64,000 bases of DNA from Acidovorax sp. GBBC 1281 (GCF_028473645.1 NZ_CP097269.1:3304001-3368000), one strand, 5' to 3'. Counted from the first letter of the stretch, positions 1-8,365 are shown. Program-made: numbers and translations. The notes: generated by a model from the letters alone, not told the origin.

Positions 1-603
1 TACGGCCAGCGCCCCATCGACGCGCTGCAGTCCATCGACCCCGATGGCCGCGTGATCTACATGGGCACCTTCTCCAAGGCGCTGTCGCCGCAGCTTCGCC
101 TGGGCTACCTCGTGCTGCCGACGGCCCTGGTGGCGGTGTTCCGCCAGGCCAAGCGCATGGCCGACCGGCATGCGCCGGTGCTGGAGCAGCGCACGCTGGC
201 CGCGCTGATCGACAGCGGCGCGTACGAGCGCCACGTGCGGCGCACCCGGCGCGAGCACGAACGCCGCCGCGCCGCGCTGGCCGATGCCATCGCCCGCCAT
301 CTGCCGCCCACTGCGGAGCTGGCGGGCACGGCCGCGGGACTGCACGGCGTGCTGTGGCTGCCGTTCGTTCGGCCGCAGGACGAGCCGGCCCTGGCCGAGG
401 CCGCGCGCGCGCAGGGCGTGGGCATCTACCCCGTGTCGCCGCTGTTCGCCGACGCGCAGCGCGGCGGGCCGGCGCGGCCCGGCGGGTGGGTGCTGGGGTA
501 TGCGAGCCTCACGGTGGAGCAGATCGAGCAGGGCATCCGGATCCTGGGGCGCATCGTTGCCGCCTGGGTCGCGGGGGCGCCCGCCCCGGTGCCGCCGCAT
601 TGA
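1..603 (+). CDS. MocR/PdxR-family regulator, aminotransferase-like domain (3' part)
   Basis: The frame is open from base 1 and ends at TGA 601-603; the 5' part lies outside the window. The sequence is the C-terminal half of a fold-type I PLP aminotransferase domain: GTFSKALSPQLRLGYL near the left edge carries the Schiff-base lysine (the K of FSK) and the downstream RxGY element. In the MocR/PdxR family this domain follows an N-terminal GntR-type winged helix and acts as a PLP or amino-compound sensor rather than an enzyme. The SPQLRLGY wording and the short C-terminus fit MocR better than a free aminotransferase, but the DNA-binding domain cannot be seen, so that assignment is inferred. Its stop overlaps a possible TTG start of the following pseudouridine synthase. 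Confidence 0.8.
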   Translation, partial: YGQRPIDALQSIDPDGRVIYMGTFSKALSPQLRLGYLVLPTALVAVFRQAKRMADRHAPVLEQRTLAALIDSGAYERHVRRTRREHERRRAALADAIARHLPPTAELAGTAAGLHGVLWLPFVRPQDEPALAEAARAQGVGIYPVSPLFADAQRGGPARPGGWVLGYASLTVEQIEQGIRILGRIVAAWVAGAPAPVPPH

Positions 604-1457
604 GGGCCGGCCGAGAAGCGGAGGGTGCGGTTATCCTGCCCGCCGACCCCGCCCCGGCCCCATTCCCTTTTTCCGCATTCACTGCATGCCCCCCCCTGCA
701 CATTCTCTGGCGCGACGAGCACCTCGTCGCCGTGTACAAGCCCGCCGGCTGGCTCGTTCACCGCACGGGGCTGGACGCGGGCGAAACCCGCTTCGTCATG
801 CAGGCGCTGCGCGACCAGCTTGGGCAGCACGTGTACCCGGTGCACCGGCTGGACAAGGGCACCTGCGGCGTGCTGGTGATGGCGCTGCACCCGGCCGCGG
901 CGCGCACGCTGTCGCAGGCCTTCGAGCACCACGCGGTGCGCAAGCGCTACCTCGCCCTGGTGCGCGGCTGGATGCCCGATGCGGCCGAGGTGGACCACGC
1001 CCTGCGCCCCGACGACGCCCCGCCCGACGCCCCCGTGCAGGACGCCCACACCACGCTGCGCTGCCTGGCCCGGCTGGAACTGCCCGAGGCCGCCGACCCG
1101 CGCTTTCCCGGCACGCGAGCGTCGCTGGTGGAGGCCCTGCCCACCACCGGGCGGCGCCACCAGATCCGCCGCCACCTCAAGCACCTGGCGCACCCCATCC
1201 TGGGCGATGCCACGCACGGCAAGGGCCCGCTCAACCGCTGGTGGGCCGAACGCCTGGGCCGCCAGCGGCTGTGGCTGCACGCCTGGCACCTGGGCCTGGC
1301 GCACCCGGTGACGGGCGAATGGCTGGCCCTGGACAGTGGGCTGCCCGACCCGTGGGCGGTCAGCCCCCCGACCGCCGCCACGGGTCCGCACCCCGCTGGC
1401 GATGCGCTCGACTGGCAGCAGCGCGTGCTCGCCCTGCCCTGGCGATCTGCCGGATGA
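600..1457 (+). CDS. truC: tRNA pseudouridine(65) synthase TruC-like
   Basis: RluA/TruC-family pseudouridine synthase, expected to isomerise U65 of tRNA(Asp)/tRNA(Ile). The domain begins at LHILWRDEHLVAVYKPAGWLVHR; HRLDKGTCGVL contains the catalytic aspartate, and TGRRHQIRRHLKHLAHPILGD is the family's C-terminal block. Length from the conserved start is about 250 residues, as in E. coli TruC. The 5' end is uncertain: the natural-looking ATG at 686 is followed by eight Cs (689-696) and is out of frame by one base. With seven Cs it would read M-P-P-L-H-I-L-W directly into the domain. In the sequence as given only TTG 600 or CTG codons (636, 696) are in frame, so 600 is a formal start. Either the C tract is a sequencing error or it is a slippery start. 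Confidence 0.85.
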   Translation: MRAGREAEGAVILPADPAPAPFPFSAFTACPPLHILWRDEHLVAVYKPAGWLVHRTGLDAGETRFVMQALRDQLGQHVYPVHRLDKGTCGVLVMALHPAAARTLSQAFEHHAVRKRYLALVRGWMPDAAEVDHALRPDDAPPDAPVQDAHTTLRCLARLELPEAADPRFPGTRASLVEALPTTGRRHQIRRHLKHLAHPILGDATHGKGPLNRWWAERLGRQRLWLHAWHLGLAHPVTGEWLALDSGLPDPWAVSPPTAATGPHPAGDALDWQQRVLALPWRSAG

Positions 1458-1640
1458 GCGCCCGTTGTCACCGGCCGCGTCCTACCTGCGGTATCGCCCG
1501 TGGCTGCTGGCAGGGGCCCGGTGCGGCGCCGACATTGGTCGGCGGTGGCGCGCCCCCGCACCCCGTCCTTTCATTTTCATGAGGTATTTCCGGATGACCC
1601 AGACCCGCCCCCTGTCCACCCTGCCGTGCGGAGCCCGTCG

Positions 1641-2144
1641 ATGATGGGCTGGTGGGACCAGATCGCCACCACCGTGGCTGCCGAATTCTCCGACCTCACC
1701 GACCTGGGCCAAGCCACGCGCATCGTGGTGCGCCTGGGCATCGCGGGCCTGCTGGGCGGCCTGCTGGGCTGGGAGCGCGAGAACAAGGGCAAGGCGGCCG
1801 GCGTGCGCACCCACATGCTGGTGTCGATGGGCGCGGCGATGTTCGTGCTGGTGGCGCAGCAGGCCGGCATCAGCGCGGGGGACAACAGCCGCGTGCTGCA
1901 GGGCATCGTGGCCGGCGTGGGCTTCCTGGGCGCGGGCACCATCCTCAAGGGCGACGGCGAGAGCCAGGTCAAGGGCCTGACGACGGCTGCCGGCATCTGG
2001 CTCACCGCCGCCATCGGCGTGGCGGCCGGCCTGGGTCTGGAGGCCACGGCGGTGCTCAGCACGCTGCTGGCGCTGGCGATCTTCAGCGCCGTGCCGCTGC
2101 TGCAGCGCCTGACGGAACGCGACAGCCACCCGGACACCAAGTAG
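1641..2144 (+). CDS. MgtC/SapB-family membrane protein
   Basis: Integral membrane protein of 167 residues with about four hydrophobic helices. The conserved MgtC/SapB N-terminal core is clear: RIVVRLGIAGLLGGLLGWERE, then KAAGVRTHMLVSMGAAMF, then VLQGIVAGVGFLGAGTILK and GLTTAAGIWLTAAIGVAAGLG. MgtC proteins affect magnesium-limited growth and regulate F1Fo-ATPase in some pathogens. This protein is the short form without the C-terminal cytosolic ACT-like domain and may be only a housekeeping homologue. The start is the ATG-ATG pair at 1641, with GGAG at 1630-1633 seven bases upstream. Confidence 0.85.
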   Translation: MMGWWDQIATTVAAEFSDLTDLGQATRIVVRLGIAGLLGGLLGWERENKGKAAGVRTHMLVSMGAAMFVLVAQQAGISAGDNSRVLQGIVAGVGFLGAGTILKGDGESQVKGLTTAAGIWLTAAIGVAAGLGLEATAVLSTLLALAIFSAVPLLQRLTERDSHPDTK

Positions 2145-2205
2145 CGGCCTTCGGCGTGTACCATCGCGCCACGGTCCCATCCGGCGACCCGCAACGGAGC
2201 ACTCC

Positions 2206-2349
2206 ATGGCCAAAGGCGAACAGCGCAGCAACAAGATGGCGAAGAAACCCAAGAAGGACACTTCGCCCCCCAAGGAAGGAAGCGGTTCCGACCGCCCCAT
2301 GGCCCCCATCACCGCGGTGATGCCGCGCGGCAAACTGAAGAACAAGTAA
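2206..2349 (+). CDS. Small basic protein, 47 aa
   Basis: ATG 2206 preceded by GGAG, stop TAA 2347-2349, followed by a strong intrinsic terminator at 2403-2444. The product is Lys-rich and disordered (MAKGEQRSNKMAKKPKKD at the N-terminus, ending in KLKNK) with no membrane segment or cysteine. I recall similar short basic proteins as common in Comamonadaceae, without known function. The ribosome-binding site, terminator and codon use support a real gene. A nucleic-acid-binding role is suggested only by charge. Confidence 0.65.
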   Translation: MAKGEQRSNKMAKKPKKDTSPPKEGSGSDRPMAPITAVMPRGKLKNK

Positions 2350-2402
2350 CGTCAACGGGCCACGGCCCCAGCGGAGCCGGGCCCTGCCGCCCGGCCCACC
2401 CA

Positions 2403-2444
2403 CAGCGGCCTGCCCTGGTTTCACAGCGCAGGCCGCTGTTTTTT
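2403..2444 (+). terminator. Rho-independent terminator after the 47-aa gene
   Basis: Ten-base perfect arms CAGCGGCCTG (2403-2412) and CAGGCCGCTG (2429-2438), followed by six Ts (2439-2444) on the plus strand. The right arm and T tract lie inside the last codons of the convergent soxR gene, where the T run encodes its KKKK tail. Confidence 0.85.
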
Positions 2445-3029
2445 CTTCTTGGGCGCAGGCCAGATCCACTGCGGCATGGCGGGTGCCTCGGGTGCGGCGG
2501 CCGCCGCAACGACAGCCGCAGGGGCCGCGGCCGCCTCGAAGTGCGGCCCCGGGCCGGCCTGGGCCAACAGGTCCTGCGCGTTGCGCAGCGGGCAGTCCTT
2601 GAGCGACAGGCAACCGCAGCCGATGCAACCATCGAGCTGGTCCCGCAACTGCGTCAGCATGCGGATGCGGTCTTCCAGATCGCTCTTCCACGCCGCGGAC
2701 ATGCGCCGCCAGTCCGCCGCAGTCGGCGTGCGCCCCTGCGGCAATGCCTGCAAGGCTTCGGCAATGCCGGACAGCGGCACGCCCATGCGCTGGGCCACCT
2801 TGATGACCGCCACGCGCCGCAGCACCGATCGCGGATAGCGCCGCTGGTTGCCCGTGCTGCGCACGCTGGCAATGAGCCCCTTGGATTCGTAGAAATGCAG
2901 CGCCGACACCGCCAGTCCGCTGCGCGCGGCGACTTCGCCGACCGTCAGTTCGGGGGTGGGGCCGGGCTCGGCCGGGGATACCGGTGGGGGCGTGGCTCGG
3001 GGCGGACGGGCAGAGTGGGCTGGTGGCAT
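2421..3029 (-). CDS. soxR: Redox-sensitive transcriptional activator SoxR
   Basis: MerR-family activator of 202 residues. The winged helix begins at [26 protein letters not shown] (about residues 28-53), followed by the dimerisation helix. The [2Fe-2S] cluster motif is complete: C135, C138, C140 and C146 in [12 protein letters not shown]. Oxidation of the cluster by redox-cycling compounds converts SoxR into an activator. Unlike E. coli SoxR it has a Pro-rich N-terminal extension of about 25 residues and an Ala-rich C-terminal tail. The start (CAT at 3027-3029) is the first ATG ahead of the HTH. The gene is divergent from a RidA/MFS pair and shares with it a region holding a near-consensus SoxR box (3088-3105), so direct regulation of that pair is likely. 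No soxS is visible, as is usual outside enterics. Confidence 0.95.
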   Translation of the reverse strand: MPPAHSARPPRATPPPVSPAEPGPTPELTVGEVAARSGLAVSALHFYESKGLIASVRSTGNQRRYPRSVLRRVAVIKVAQRMGVPLSGIAEALQALPQGRTPTAADWRRMSAAWKSDLEDRIRMLTQLRDQLDGCIGCGCLSLKDCPLRNAQDLLAQAGPGPHFEAAAAPAAVVAAAAAPEAPAMPQWIWPAPKKKKQRPAL

Positions 3030-3083
3030 GGCAAGTGTCGGGAGCGAAGCGGCAACGGCAAAAGTCGAAAAGTCGCACAGGGT

Positions 3084-3114
3084 TGACCTCAAGTTTAGTT
3101 GAGGTTCGATACTG
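3084..3114 (+). promoter_or_regulatory. SoxR-controlled promoter with SoxR box
   Basis: The 18-bp dyad CCTCAAGTTTAGTTGAGG (3088-3105) differs from the E. coli soxS operator (recalled as CCTCAAGTTAACTTGAGG) at two positions. It sits between a -35 TTGACC (3084-3089) and a -10 GATACT (3109-3114) separated by 19 bp, the over-long spacer typical of MerR-family targets. It reads toward the RidA-family gene starting at 3143. Confidence 0.9.
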
Positions 3115-3142
3115 CCCACTTTCCACTTCATCCCACCGGTCC

Positions 3143-3679
3143 ATGTCCCTCGCCACCGCGCCTGCCCCAACCGCTCCGTCCGCCGCCACCCCCTCCTCAC
3201 CCACGCTGCAGCCCCACGGCCCGGCCGCTGCCGCGTACGTTCCGCCACCCGGCAGCCAGCGCGCCGCCCCGCTCGCCCTGTCCTTCCTCAACCCGGACGG
3301 TCTGTACGACCCGCGCCCCAATGGCTATTCGCACCTGGCCGTGGCGCAAGGCGCGGCGCGCACGGTGCACGTGGCCGGCCAGGGCGGTGAAGATGCGCAG
3401 GGCCGGCTGGCCGATGGTTTCGCGCAGCAGGTCGCCCAGGCCCTGGCCAACCTCGGCACCGCGCTCGCCGCGGCCGGCGCGCGGCCCCGGGATGTGGCCA
3501 AGCTCACCGTGCTCATCGTGGACCACAGCGAGCAGCGGCTGCAGACCTTCGGCCAGGCCCTGATGGCGGCGTGGGCCGACGCCCCGGCGCCCGCCTGCAC
3601 CTTGATCCCCGTGCCGCGCCTGGCGCTCGACGGCATGCTGTTCGAGATCGACGCCCTCGCCTACGTGCCTGCCGACTGA
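3143..3679 (+). CDS. RidA/YjgF-family protein, probable SoxR target
   Basis: 178 residues. After a Pro/Ala-rich N-terminal stretch the RidA fold starts around [18 protein letters not shown] and continues through [13 protein letters not shown], a helix [36 protein letters not shown], and the C-terminal strand [19 protein letters not shown]. RidA proteins hydrolyse reactive enamine/imine intermediates or act as chlorination-induced chaperones. The usual catalytic Arg neighbourhood near the C-terminus is replaced by [15 protein letters not shown], so this is an atypical subgroup. It is the first gene behind the SoxR-type promoter, with an MFS transporter 66 bp downstream. No clear Shine-Dalgarno precedes ATG 3143; the start is chosen because it follows the promoter by about 28 bp. 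Confidence 0.85.
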   Translation: MSLATAPAPTAPSAATPSSPTLQPHGPAAAAYVPPPGSQRAAPLALSFLNPDGLYDPRPNGYSHLAVAQGAARTVHVAGQGGEDAQGRLADGFAQQVAQALANLGTALAAAGARPRDVAKLTVLIVDHSEQRLQTFGQALMAAWADAPAPACTLIPVPRLALDGMLFEIDALAYVPAD

Positions 3680-3745
3680 CCGGCCGCCCCTTCCAGCCAC
3701 TCCATCCCATCACCTTTGCACCCGCCACCGAGAATCCCGCACCGC

Positions 3746-4990
3746 ATGCCACCCCACACCCTGCCCGCCGCCCCATCCTCCTCCCGCCCCGACACGTCGG
3801 CGGGCCTGTCCACCCCCGTGCTGCTGCTGATGGCGGTGGCCTGCGGCCTCTGCGCGGGCGCCAACTATTTCAACCAGCCGCTGCTGCACTCCATCGCCGT
3901 GCAACTGCAAGTGTCCGAAGGCACGGCCGCGCTGACCGTCACCTTCGCGCAGGTGGCCTACGCGGTCGGCTTGCTGCTGCTGGTGCCGCTGGGCGACAAG
4001 CTGGAGCGGCGGCGGCTGATCGCCACGCTCATGGTGCTGGCGGCGGCGGGGCTGTTCCTGAGCGGGTTTGCCGACCGCTTCGCGCTGCTGGCGCTGGGCA
4101 CGCTCATGACCGGGCTGTTCTCTGTGGCCGCCCAGGTGCTGGTGCCCATGGCGGCCGCGCTGGCCGCGCCCGGGCGCAGCGGGCAGGCCGTGGGCCTGGT
4201 GATGAGCGGGCTGCTCACCGGCATTCTGGCGGCGCGCAGCGTAGCCGGCCTGCTGTCGGGCCTGGGCGGCTGGAACCTGGTCTATCGCGTGGGCGGCGTG
4301 GCCCTGCTGGTGGTGGCCGCGGCGCTGTGGTTCGCCCTGCCCACGCTGCGCAACCCCCACCCGCCGAGCTACGGGCAGGTGCTGCGCTCGCTGGGCACGC
4401 TCGCGCGGCGGCACCCGCGGCTGCGTAGCCGGGCGCTGCTGGGCGGGCTGTCGTTCGCCTCGGTGAGCGTGCTGTTCTCCACCATGGCCCTGATGCTGGC
4501 CGGCCCCGCCCACCGCATGGGCGATGCGCAGATCGGGCTGGTCGGCCTGGCGGGCGTGGCCGGGGCGCTGATGGCCAACGTGGCCGGCCGACTGGCGGAC
4601 CAGGGGCGCGAGCAGCTCACCACCCGCGTGTCAGTGCTGCTGGTGCTGGCCAGCTGGGCGGCGCTGTGGCTGGGGGGCACGTCCATCGTGTGGTTCCTGG
4701 TGGGCATGCTGGCGATCGACCTGGCGCTGCAGGGCGTGCACATCAGCAACCAGAACGTGATCTACCAGTTGGCCCCCGAGGCCCGTTCGCGCCTGAACGC
4801 GGTCTACATGACCACCTACTTCACCGGGGCGGCGCTGGGCTCGGCGCTCGGCTCCGCCGCCTGGCAGCGCGGCGGGTGGAGCGCCGCGTGCCTGGCCGGT
4901 GTGGGGGTGGCGGGGCTCAACGCCCTGGCGATGGTGCACGACGCCCGGCTGGCGCGGGGTGCGCCGGCTCCGGCCGCGCCGCCGGCCTGA
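3746..4990 (+). CDS. MFS transporter (DHA1-like), SoxR-linked
   Basis: 414-residue major-facilitator protein with about 12 hydrophobic segments; the N-terminal half shows GANYFNQPLLHSIAVQLQVS and the loop 2-3 motif GDKLERRRLI. The family exports drugs or metabolites across the inner membrane. Its location 66 bp downstream of the SoxR-controlled RidA gene suggests co-transcription and a role in efflux of redox-active compounds, in line with SoxR regulons outside enterics, where transporters are direct targets. The substrate is unknown. The start ATG 3746 precedes a hydrophilic leader of about 27 residues. Confidence 0.85.
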   Translation: MPPHTLPAAPSSSRPDTSAGLSTPVLLLMAVACGLCAGANYFNQPLLHSIAVQLQVSEGTAALTVTFAQVAYAVGLLLLVPLGDKLERRRLIATLMVLAAAGLFLSGFADRFALLALGTLMTGLFSVAAQVLVPMAAALAAPGRSGQAVGLVMSGLLTGILAARSVAGLLSGLGGWNLVYRVGGVALLVVAAALWFALPTLRNPHPPSYGQVLRSLGTLARRHPRLRSRALLGGLSFASVSVLFSTMALMLAGPAHRMGDAQIGLVGLAGVAGALMANVAGRLADQGREQLTTRVSVLLVLASWAALWLGGTSIVWFLVGMLAIDLALQGVHISNQNVIYQLAPEARSRLNAVYMTTYFTGAALGSALGSAAWQRGGWSAACLAGVGVAGLNALAMVHDARLARGAPAPAAPPA

Positions 4991-5125
4991 CGCCTTCGGG
5001 CCGCGATTCTTGCACCGCAGCAATTCGGGAACGGGTCCGACACGCCGGCCCTGGCGCCTGCCATGTAATGGGTTTCAGCTGCGCGGGTTCCGTGCAGCCC
5101 CCGCAACCCCGAGGAGGACCATCCC

Positions 5126-5383
5126 ATGAAGCAACACGCCACCATCCGCGGAGAAGTCACGTACCGCGAAGGCGACGGCATGCCGATCGCCATTCCCGAG
5201 GGCCCTGTCGAACTCGCCCACGCCCCCGACAGCGTGACACTGAGCTGGACGGCGGACAACGATGCCGCCGGCCTGGCCGCCATGCCGCGCGACCAGTACG
5301 AGCTCTACGTGCAGGACGGCAAGATCCTGCCCAAGGGCGGCCAGGCGGAACAGGAAGACCACGTGGCCCCGGCCAGCGCCTGA
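5126..5383 (+). CDS. Hypothetical protein, 85 aa
   Basis: Starts with a strong ribosome-binding site (GAGGAGG about 8 bases before ATG 5126) and ends at TGA 5381-5383. Acidic soluble protein with an MKQHATIRGEVTYREGDG start and a VTLSWTADNDAAGLAAMPRDQYELYVQDGKI core that looks like two or three beta strands. No signal peptide or cysteine. I do not recognise a named domain. The good RBS and GC3-rich codon use make it a likely gene. Confidence 0.75.
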   Translation: MKQHATIRGEVTYREGDGMPIAIPEGPVELAHAPDSVTLSWTADNDAAGLAAMPRDQYELYVQDGKILPKGGQAEQEDHVAPASA

Positions 5384-5463
5384 CCTCCCCCGCCATTTCA
5401 TGACCCAACCGCTGCAGCGGCGGCCGCCCCCGCCGCCGCTGCACGCCATTAGCAACTTCAGAC

Positions 5464-6396
5464 TCAGGGCACGGGGCGGGTGAGGTACACCGCCTCGCGG
5501 CCCACGATGGGCGCGCGCGTGGGCATCATCACGGTGCAGCCGTCGCACAGCGCGCGGATCTCCTGCGCACCGTCGGTGGCGATCAGCTCGCCCTCGGCAA
5601 ACACCTCAAACCCCACCAGCGGCCGCGTGAAGCGGAACTCCGGCGTCGTCACCATGCAGGTTTGGAGCAGCTCGTAGCGGCGTTGCGGACCGGGCGCAGG
5701 CCGATCGCGCTCGATGAGCCCGAAGTACCCCAGAAAATCCAGCGCCGCCGTGGTGGCCACCTCGCCCGCGGAGCGCAAAAAGTGCTGCCCGCATTCGACC
5801 ACCAGCCCGGTGCCCGCGCCGCCCGCCTCGCCCAGGCGGCCGTGCTGGATCAACGGCGTGCCCGACCCCAGCCCGCTGGGCATGAGCAGGTGCACGCCCG
5901 GCCGGCCGATGGCGCAGGCCACTTCGGTATTGCGCGAATAGGCGGGGTACACCCAGAAAGGCTCGACGTCCTGGCTGGTGGAGTGGATGTCCAGCACGTG
6001 ATCGGCCGCGGCCACCACGGGGCGCAGCTCGCGCGCGCGGCGCATCTCGATGCTGTCCAGGCTGCCGTCCAGCTCGGCGGCCGACCACACGCGGTTGAGG
6101 TTGTGGTCGATCTGGCGGCTGTCGAACGGCCGGCTTTCGTCGAACGACTCGTAGGCCTGCACGTTGGCGAAGCTGATGGTGAGCGTGCCCTTCAACGGGC
6201 GCACGCCGCTGTCCAGCAGGTGCGTGGCGGCCACCATGCCGCAGATCTCGTTGCCATGCGTGAGCGCATTGATGAGCACGTGCGGCCCGGGCTGGCCCGA
6301 GGCGAAACGGTGCACGTAGGGGATGCCGGTGTTGCCCTCGCGGTAGGCGGACAGGTCGCGGGGCAGGACTTCGAACAGGGGCGGGGTAAGGGTCAT
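5464..6396 (-). CDS. Succinylglutamate desuccinylase/aspartoacylase-family hydrolase
   Basis: 310-residue zinc-dependent deacylase of the M14-like AstE/AspA superfamily. NALTHGNEICGM supplies the first His and Glu zinc ligands, VLDIHSTSQ the second His, and FDSRQIDHNLNRVWSAAE resembles the substrate-carboxylate-binding region. A C-terminal beta-rich domain follows after about residue 220 (FTRPLVGFEVFAEGELIATDG), as in this family. It should hydrolyse an N-acyl amino acid or a related amide; the exact substrate cannot be read from sequence. Start is CAT 6394-6396. It stands alone, divergent from the large unknown gene at 6607. Confidence 0.85.
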   Translation of the reverse strand: MTLTPPLFEVLPRDLSAYREGNTGIPYVHRFASGQPGPHVLINALTHGNEICGMVAATHLLDSGVRPLKGTLTISFANVQAYESFDESRPFDSRQIDHNLNRVWSAAELDGSLDSIEMRRARELRPVVAAADHVLDIHSTSQDVEPFWVYPAYSRNTEVACAIGRPGVHLLMPSGLGSGTPLIQHGRLGEAGGAGTGLVVECGQHFLRSAGEVATTAALDFLGYFGLIERDRPAPGPQRRYELLQTCMVTTPEFRFTRPLVGFEVFAEGELIATDGAQEIRALCDGCTVMMPTRAPIVGREAVYLTRPVP

Positions 6397-6606
6397 TGCG
6401 GTGCGGCGGAGGGCGCCATCGGCTGCGGCGGCCCGTCCAGGGTGAAGGTGGTGGGGAAGCCGACCATCGTAGCCGCACCGCGCGGCCTTTGCAGGGCCCG
6501 GCGCAGTCCCCGTCACGCCATGCCGGACACCGGAATGGGGCTCTTGTACGATCGCCGGCACCGGCCCCCGCCCTTGGGGGCGGTCCGCGCAACCCACCCC
6601 CTGCCC

Positions 6607-8283
6607 ATGACCCCGCCCTCCATCACGTGGCTCCCGCTCGCGCAAGCGCATGCGCGCTGGCCCGGCGGCTGGCGCGAGGCATTGGCCAGGGCGCGCGGCA
6701 CAGCCCCGCCGCTCGCGGACACCAGCCGGGTGTGCTGCGTGGAAGGCCCGCTGTCGCTGCCCGAACTGGCCTGGGACGGGACTGCGCAGTGGCCGCCCGG
6801 CACGTTGGCGGATGCCTTTGCCCTGCCTGCCGGCGCCCCCGCGCCCGCCCTGCTGCTGGTGCAGGGCGGCCTGCACGTGGCGGGCGCCGTCACCGCCCCC
6901 GCACCGGGCATGTCCGCACCGGCCCTGGTGGTGTGCGGTGACGCGCATTGGGGGCATGCGGTGCTGGAAGGCATGCCGGTGGTCATTACCGGCGACCTGC
7001 AGGTGGACGGGCTGCTGTGGGGCGGCGGTGCCGATCCGGCCGAGGCGGGTGCAACCGGGCCCGGCCTGGAGATCGGCGGCTCGCTCGGCGCACAGGTGGC
7101 GCTGTTCACCGGCGGCTACGGCCTGCGCACGGGCGGCGAGGACCGGGTGGCCTACCCCTTCGGCGCCCCGTTCGGCGGCCACGACCTGGCGGCATTCTCT
7201 GCGGAGCCGCTGGCCGCCGTCTTCGATCCGGCGTGCCTGCACGGCCTGGCCGTAGGCGAGGACGGCCGCCTGGGCGCCCTGCCCGACCGCGCCGCCGTGG
7301 GGGCCGCCCTGCAAGCCGGCCGGCCCGTGCTGCGCAGCCCCGACGCCATCGCCGCCGACCTGGCGAGCGACACCGCGCTGTGCCCGGGCAGCGCCATGCA
7401 CGCCAACCACCTTCGCCAGCTGCTGCGCTCCCGCCTGCTCGATGCCGCCCACAAGAAAGCCACCGGCTGGTTCGGCCAGACCGACTTCCTGCTGTGCCGC
7501 CAGCACGTGGACGACGATGGCGACACCTACGGCGACGGCCTGTTCATGACCGTCTGGAAGACCTGGGACTTTCACCTGTCCATCGACGATGGCACCGCAC
7601 GCCAGGGCTGGTGGCAGCGGCTGACAGCCCCTTTGCGCGCCGCGCCGCCACCACCCCGCAGCGACGGCCTGGCCGTCATGCACCGGCGCTATGCCGCAGG
7701 CGTGCCCGGCCCCTGGGAACCGCTGGCCGAGGATGGGGACCCCGCCGCGCTGCAGGCCTGCCTGCGCGCATGGCACGGCGTGCTCGACCACGCCCGCCGG
7801 GCCGCGGCCCAGTCACGCGCCGGCCACCCCGTGTGGCGGCGGCTGGAGGCGGCGTTGTCCCCCGAGCGCATCGAGACACTGGCGCAGTTGCCGGTGTTCA
7901 CCGATCAATACAACGACTGGTGGGGCACCGAGCGCAACGGCTGGTGGGAGGGCGACGTGTGGGTCGGCGTGCGCCAGCCCTGCATGTACCAGGGCGAGCC
8001 CTGGGGCCTGGCCCTCAAGCTGAGCTGGCGCAACGGCACCGAGGCGCCGGGCGACGCGCCAGACGACGCGCACGCCGCCTACCAGCTGGAGATCGAGGCC
8101 GCCGCCCCCGGCGCGCCGCCGGTGGTGCGCATCACCTGCGCCCAGCGGCAGTCCGACCCTCGCCAACCGCTGCCGCGCCACGCCGTGGACCATGCGGCGC
8201 GCCTGCTGCGCTGGTTCACGGTGCTGGAGCAGCGCCTGCATGCGGCGCACGGGGGTACGGCGCAGAGCGGTGATATCGCCTGA
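6607..8283 (+). CDS. Unknown 558-aa protein, beta-helix-like N-terminal half
   Basis: No recognised family. The N-terminal half has a run of short beta repeats (LLLVQGGLHVAG, ALVVCGDAHWG, PVVITGDLQVDGLLWGG, GLEIGGSLGAQVALFTGGYGL), resembling the stacked-strand pattern of bactofilin-like or Rhs-associated immunity-type proteins. The C-terminal half is Trp-rich, with WKTWDFHLSIDDG, YNDWWGTERNGWWEGDVWVG and a final helical segment HAVDHAARLLRWFTVLEQRLHA. There is no signal peptide or membrane segment, so it is probably cytosolic. It is a single-gene unit between divergent and convergent neighbours, followed by a dispersed repeat (8284-8330). A relation to contact-dependent toxin/immunity systems is only a resemblance in repeat style. 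Start ATG 6607 follows CCACCCCCTGCCC without a clear SD. Confidence 0.7.
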   Translation: MTPPSITWLPLAQAHARWPGGWREALARARGTAPPLADTSRVCCVEGPLSLPELAWDGTAQWPPGTLADAFALPAGAPAPALLLVQGGLHVAGAVTAPAPGMSAPALVVCGDAHWGHAVLEGMPVVITGDLQVDGLLWGGGADPAEAGATGPGLEIGGSLGAQVALFTGGYGLRTGGEDRVAYPFGAPFGGHDLAAFSAEPLAAVFDPACLHGLAVGEDGRLGALPDRAAVGAALQAGRPVLRSPDAIAADLASDTALCPGSAMHANHLRQLLRSRLLDAAHKKATGWFGQTDFLLCRQHVDDDGDTYGDGLFMTVWKTWDFHLSIDDGTARQGWWQRLTAPLRAAPPPPRSDGLAVMHRRYAAGVPGPWEPLAEDGDPAALQACLRAWHGVLDHARRAAAQSRAGHPVWRRLEAALSPERIETLAQLPVFTDQYNDWWGTERNGWWEGDVWVGVRQPCMYQGEPWGLALKLSWRNGTEAPGDAPDDAHAAYQLEIEAAAPGAPPVVRITCAQRQSDPRQPLPRHAVDHAARLLRWFTVLEQRLHAAHGGTAQSGDIA

Positions 8284-8330
8284 TTTGCTATATATTTAAT
8301 AGCAATACAGGCAATCGATACTAGGGCATG
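8284..8330. repeat. Dispersed intergenic repeat, copy A
   Basis: Hairpin TTGCTATATATTTAATAGC (arms TTGCTAT/ATAGCAA, 8285-8305) followed by CAGGCAATCGATACTAGG and GCATG. The second part matches the reverse complement of the element at 44152-44201 and the element at 61954-62000. It lies directly behind the stop codon of the 558-aa gene, between convergent genes, so it may also act as a terminator or mRNA 3' structure. Confidence 0.6.
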
Positions 8331-8365
8331 GGCCCGTTTTGACTCAAAACCGGCAGTCCCGGGCT

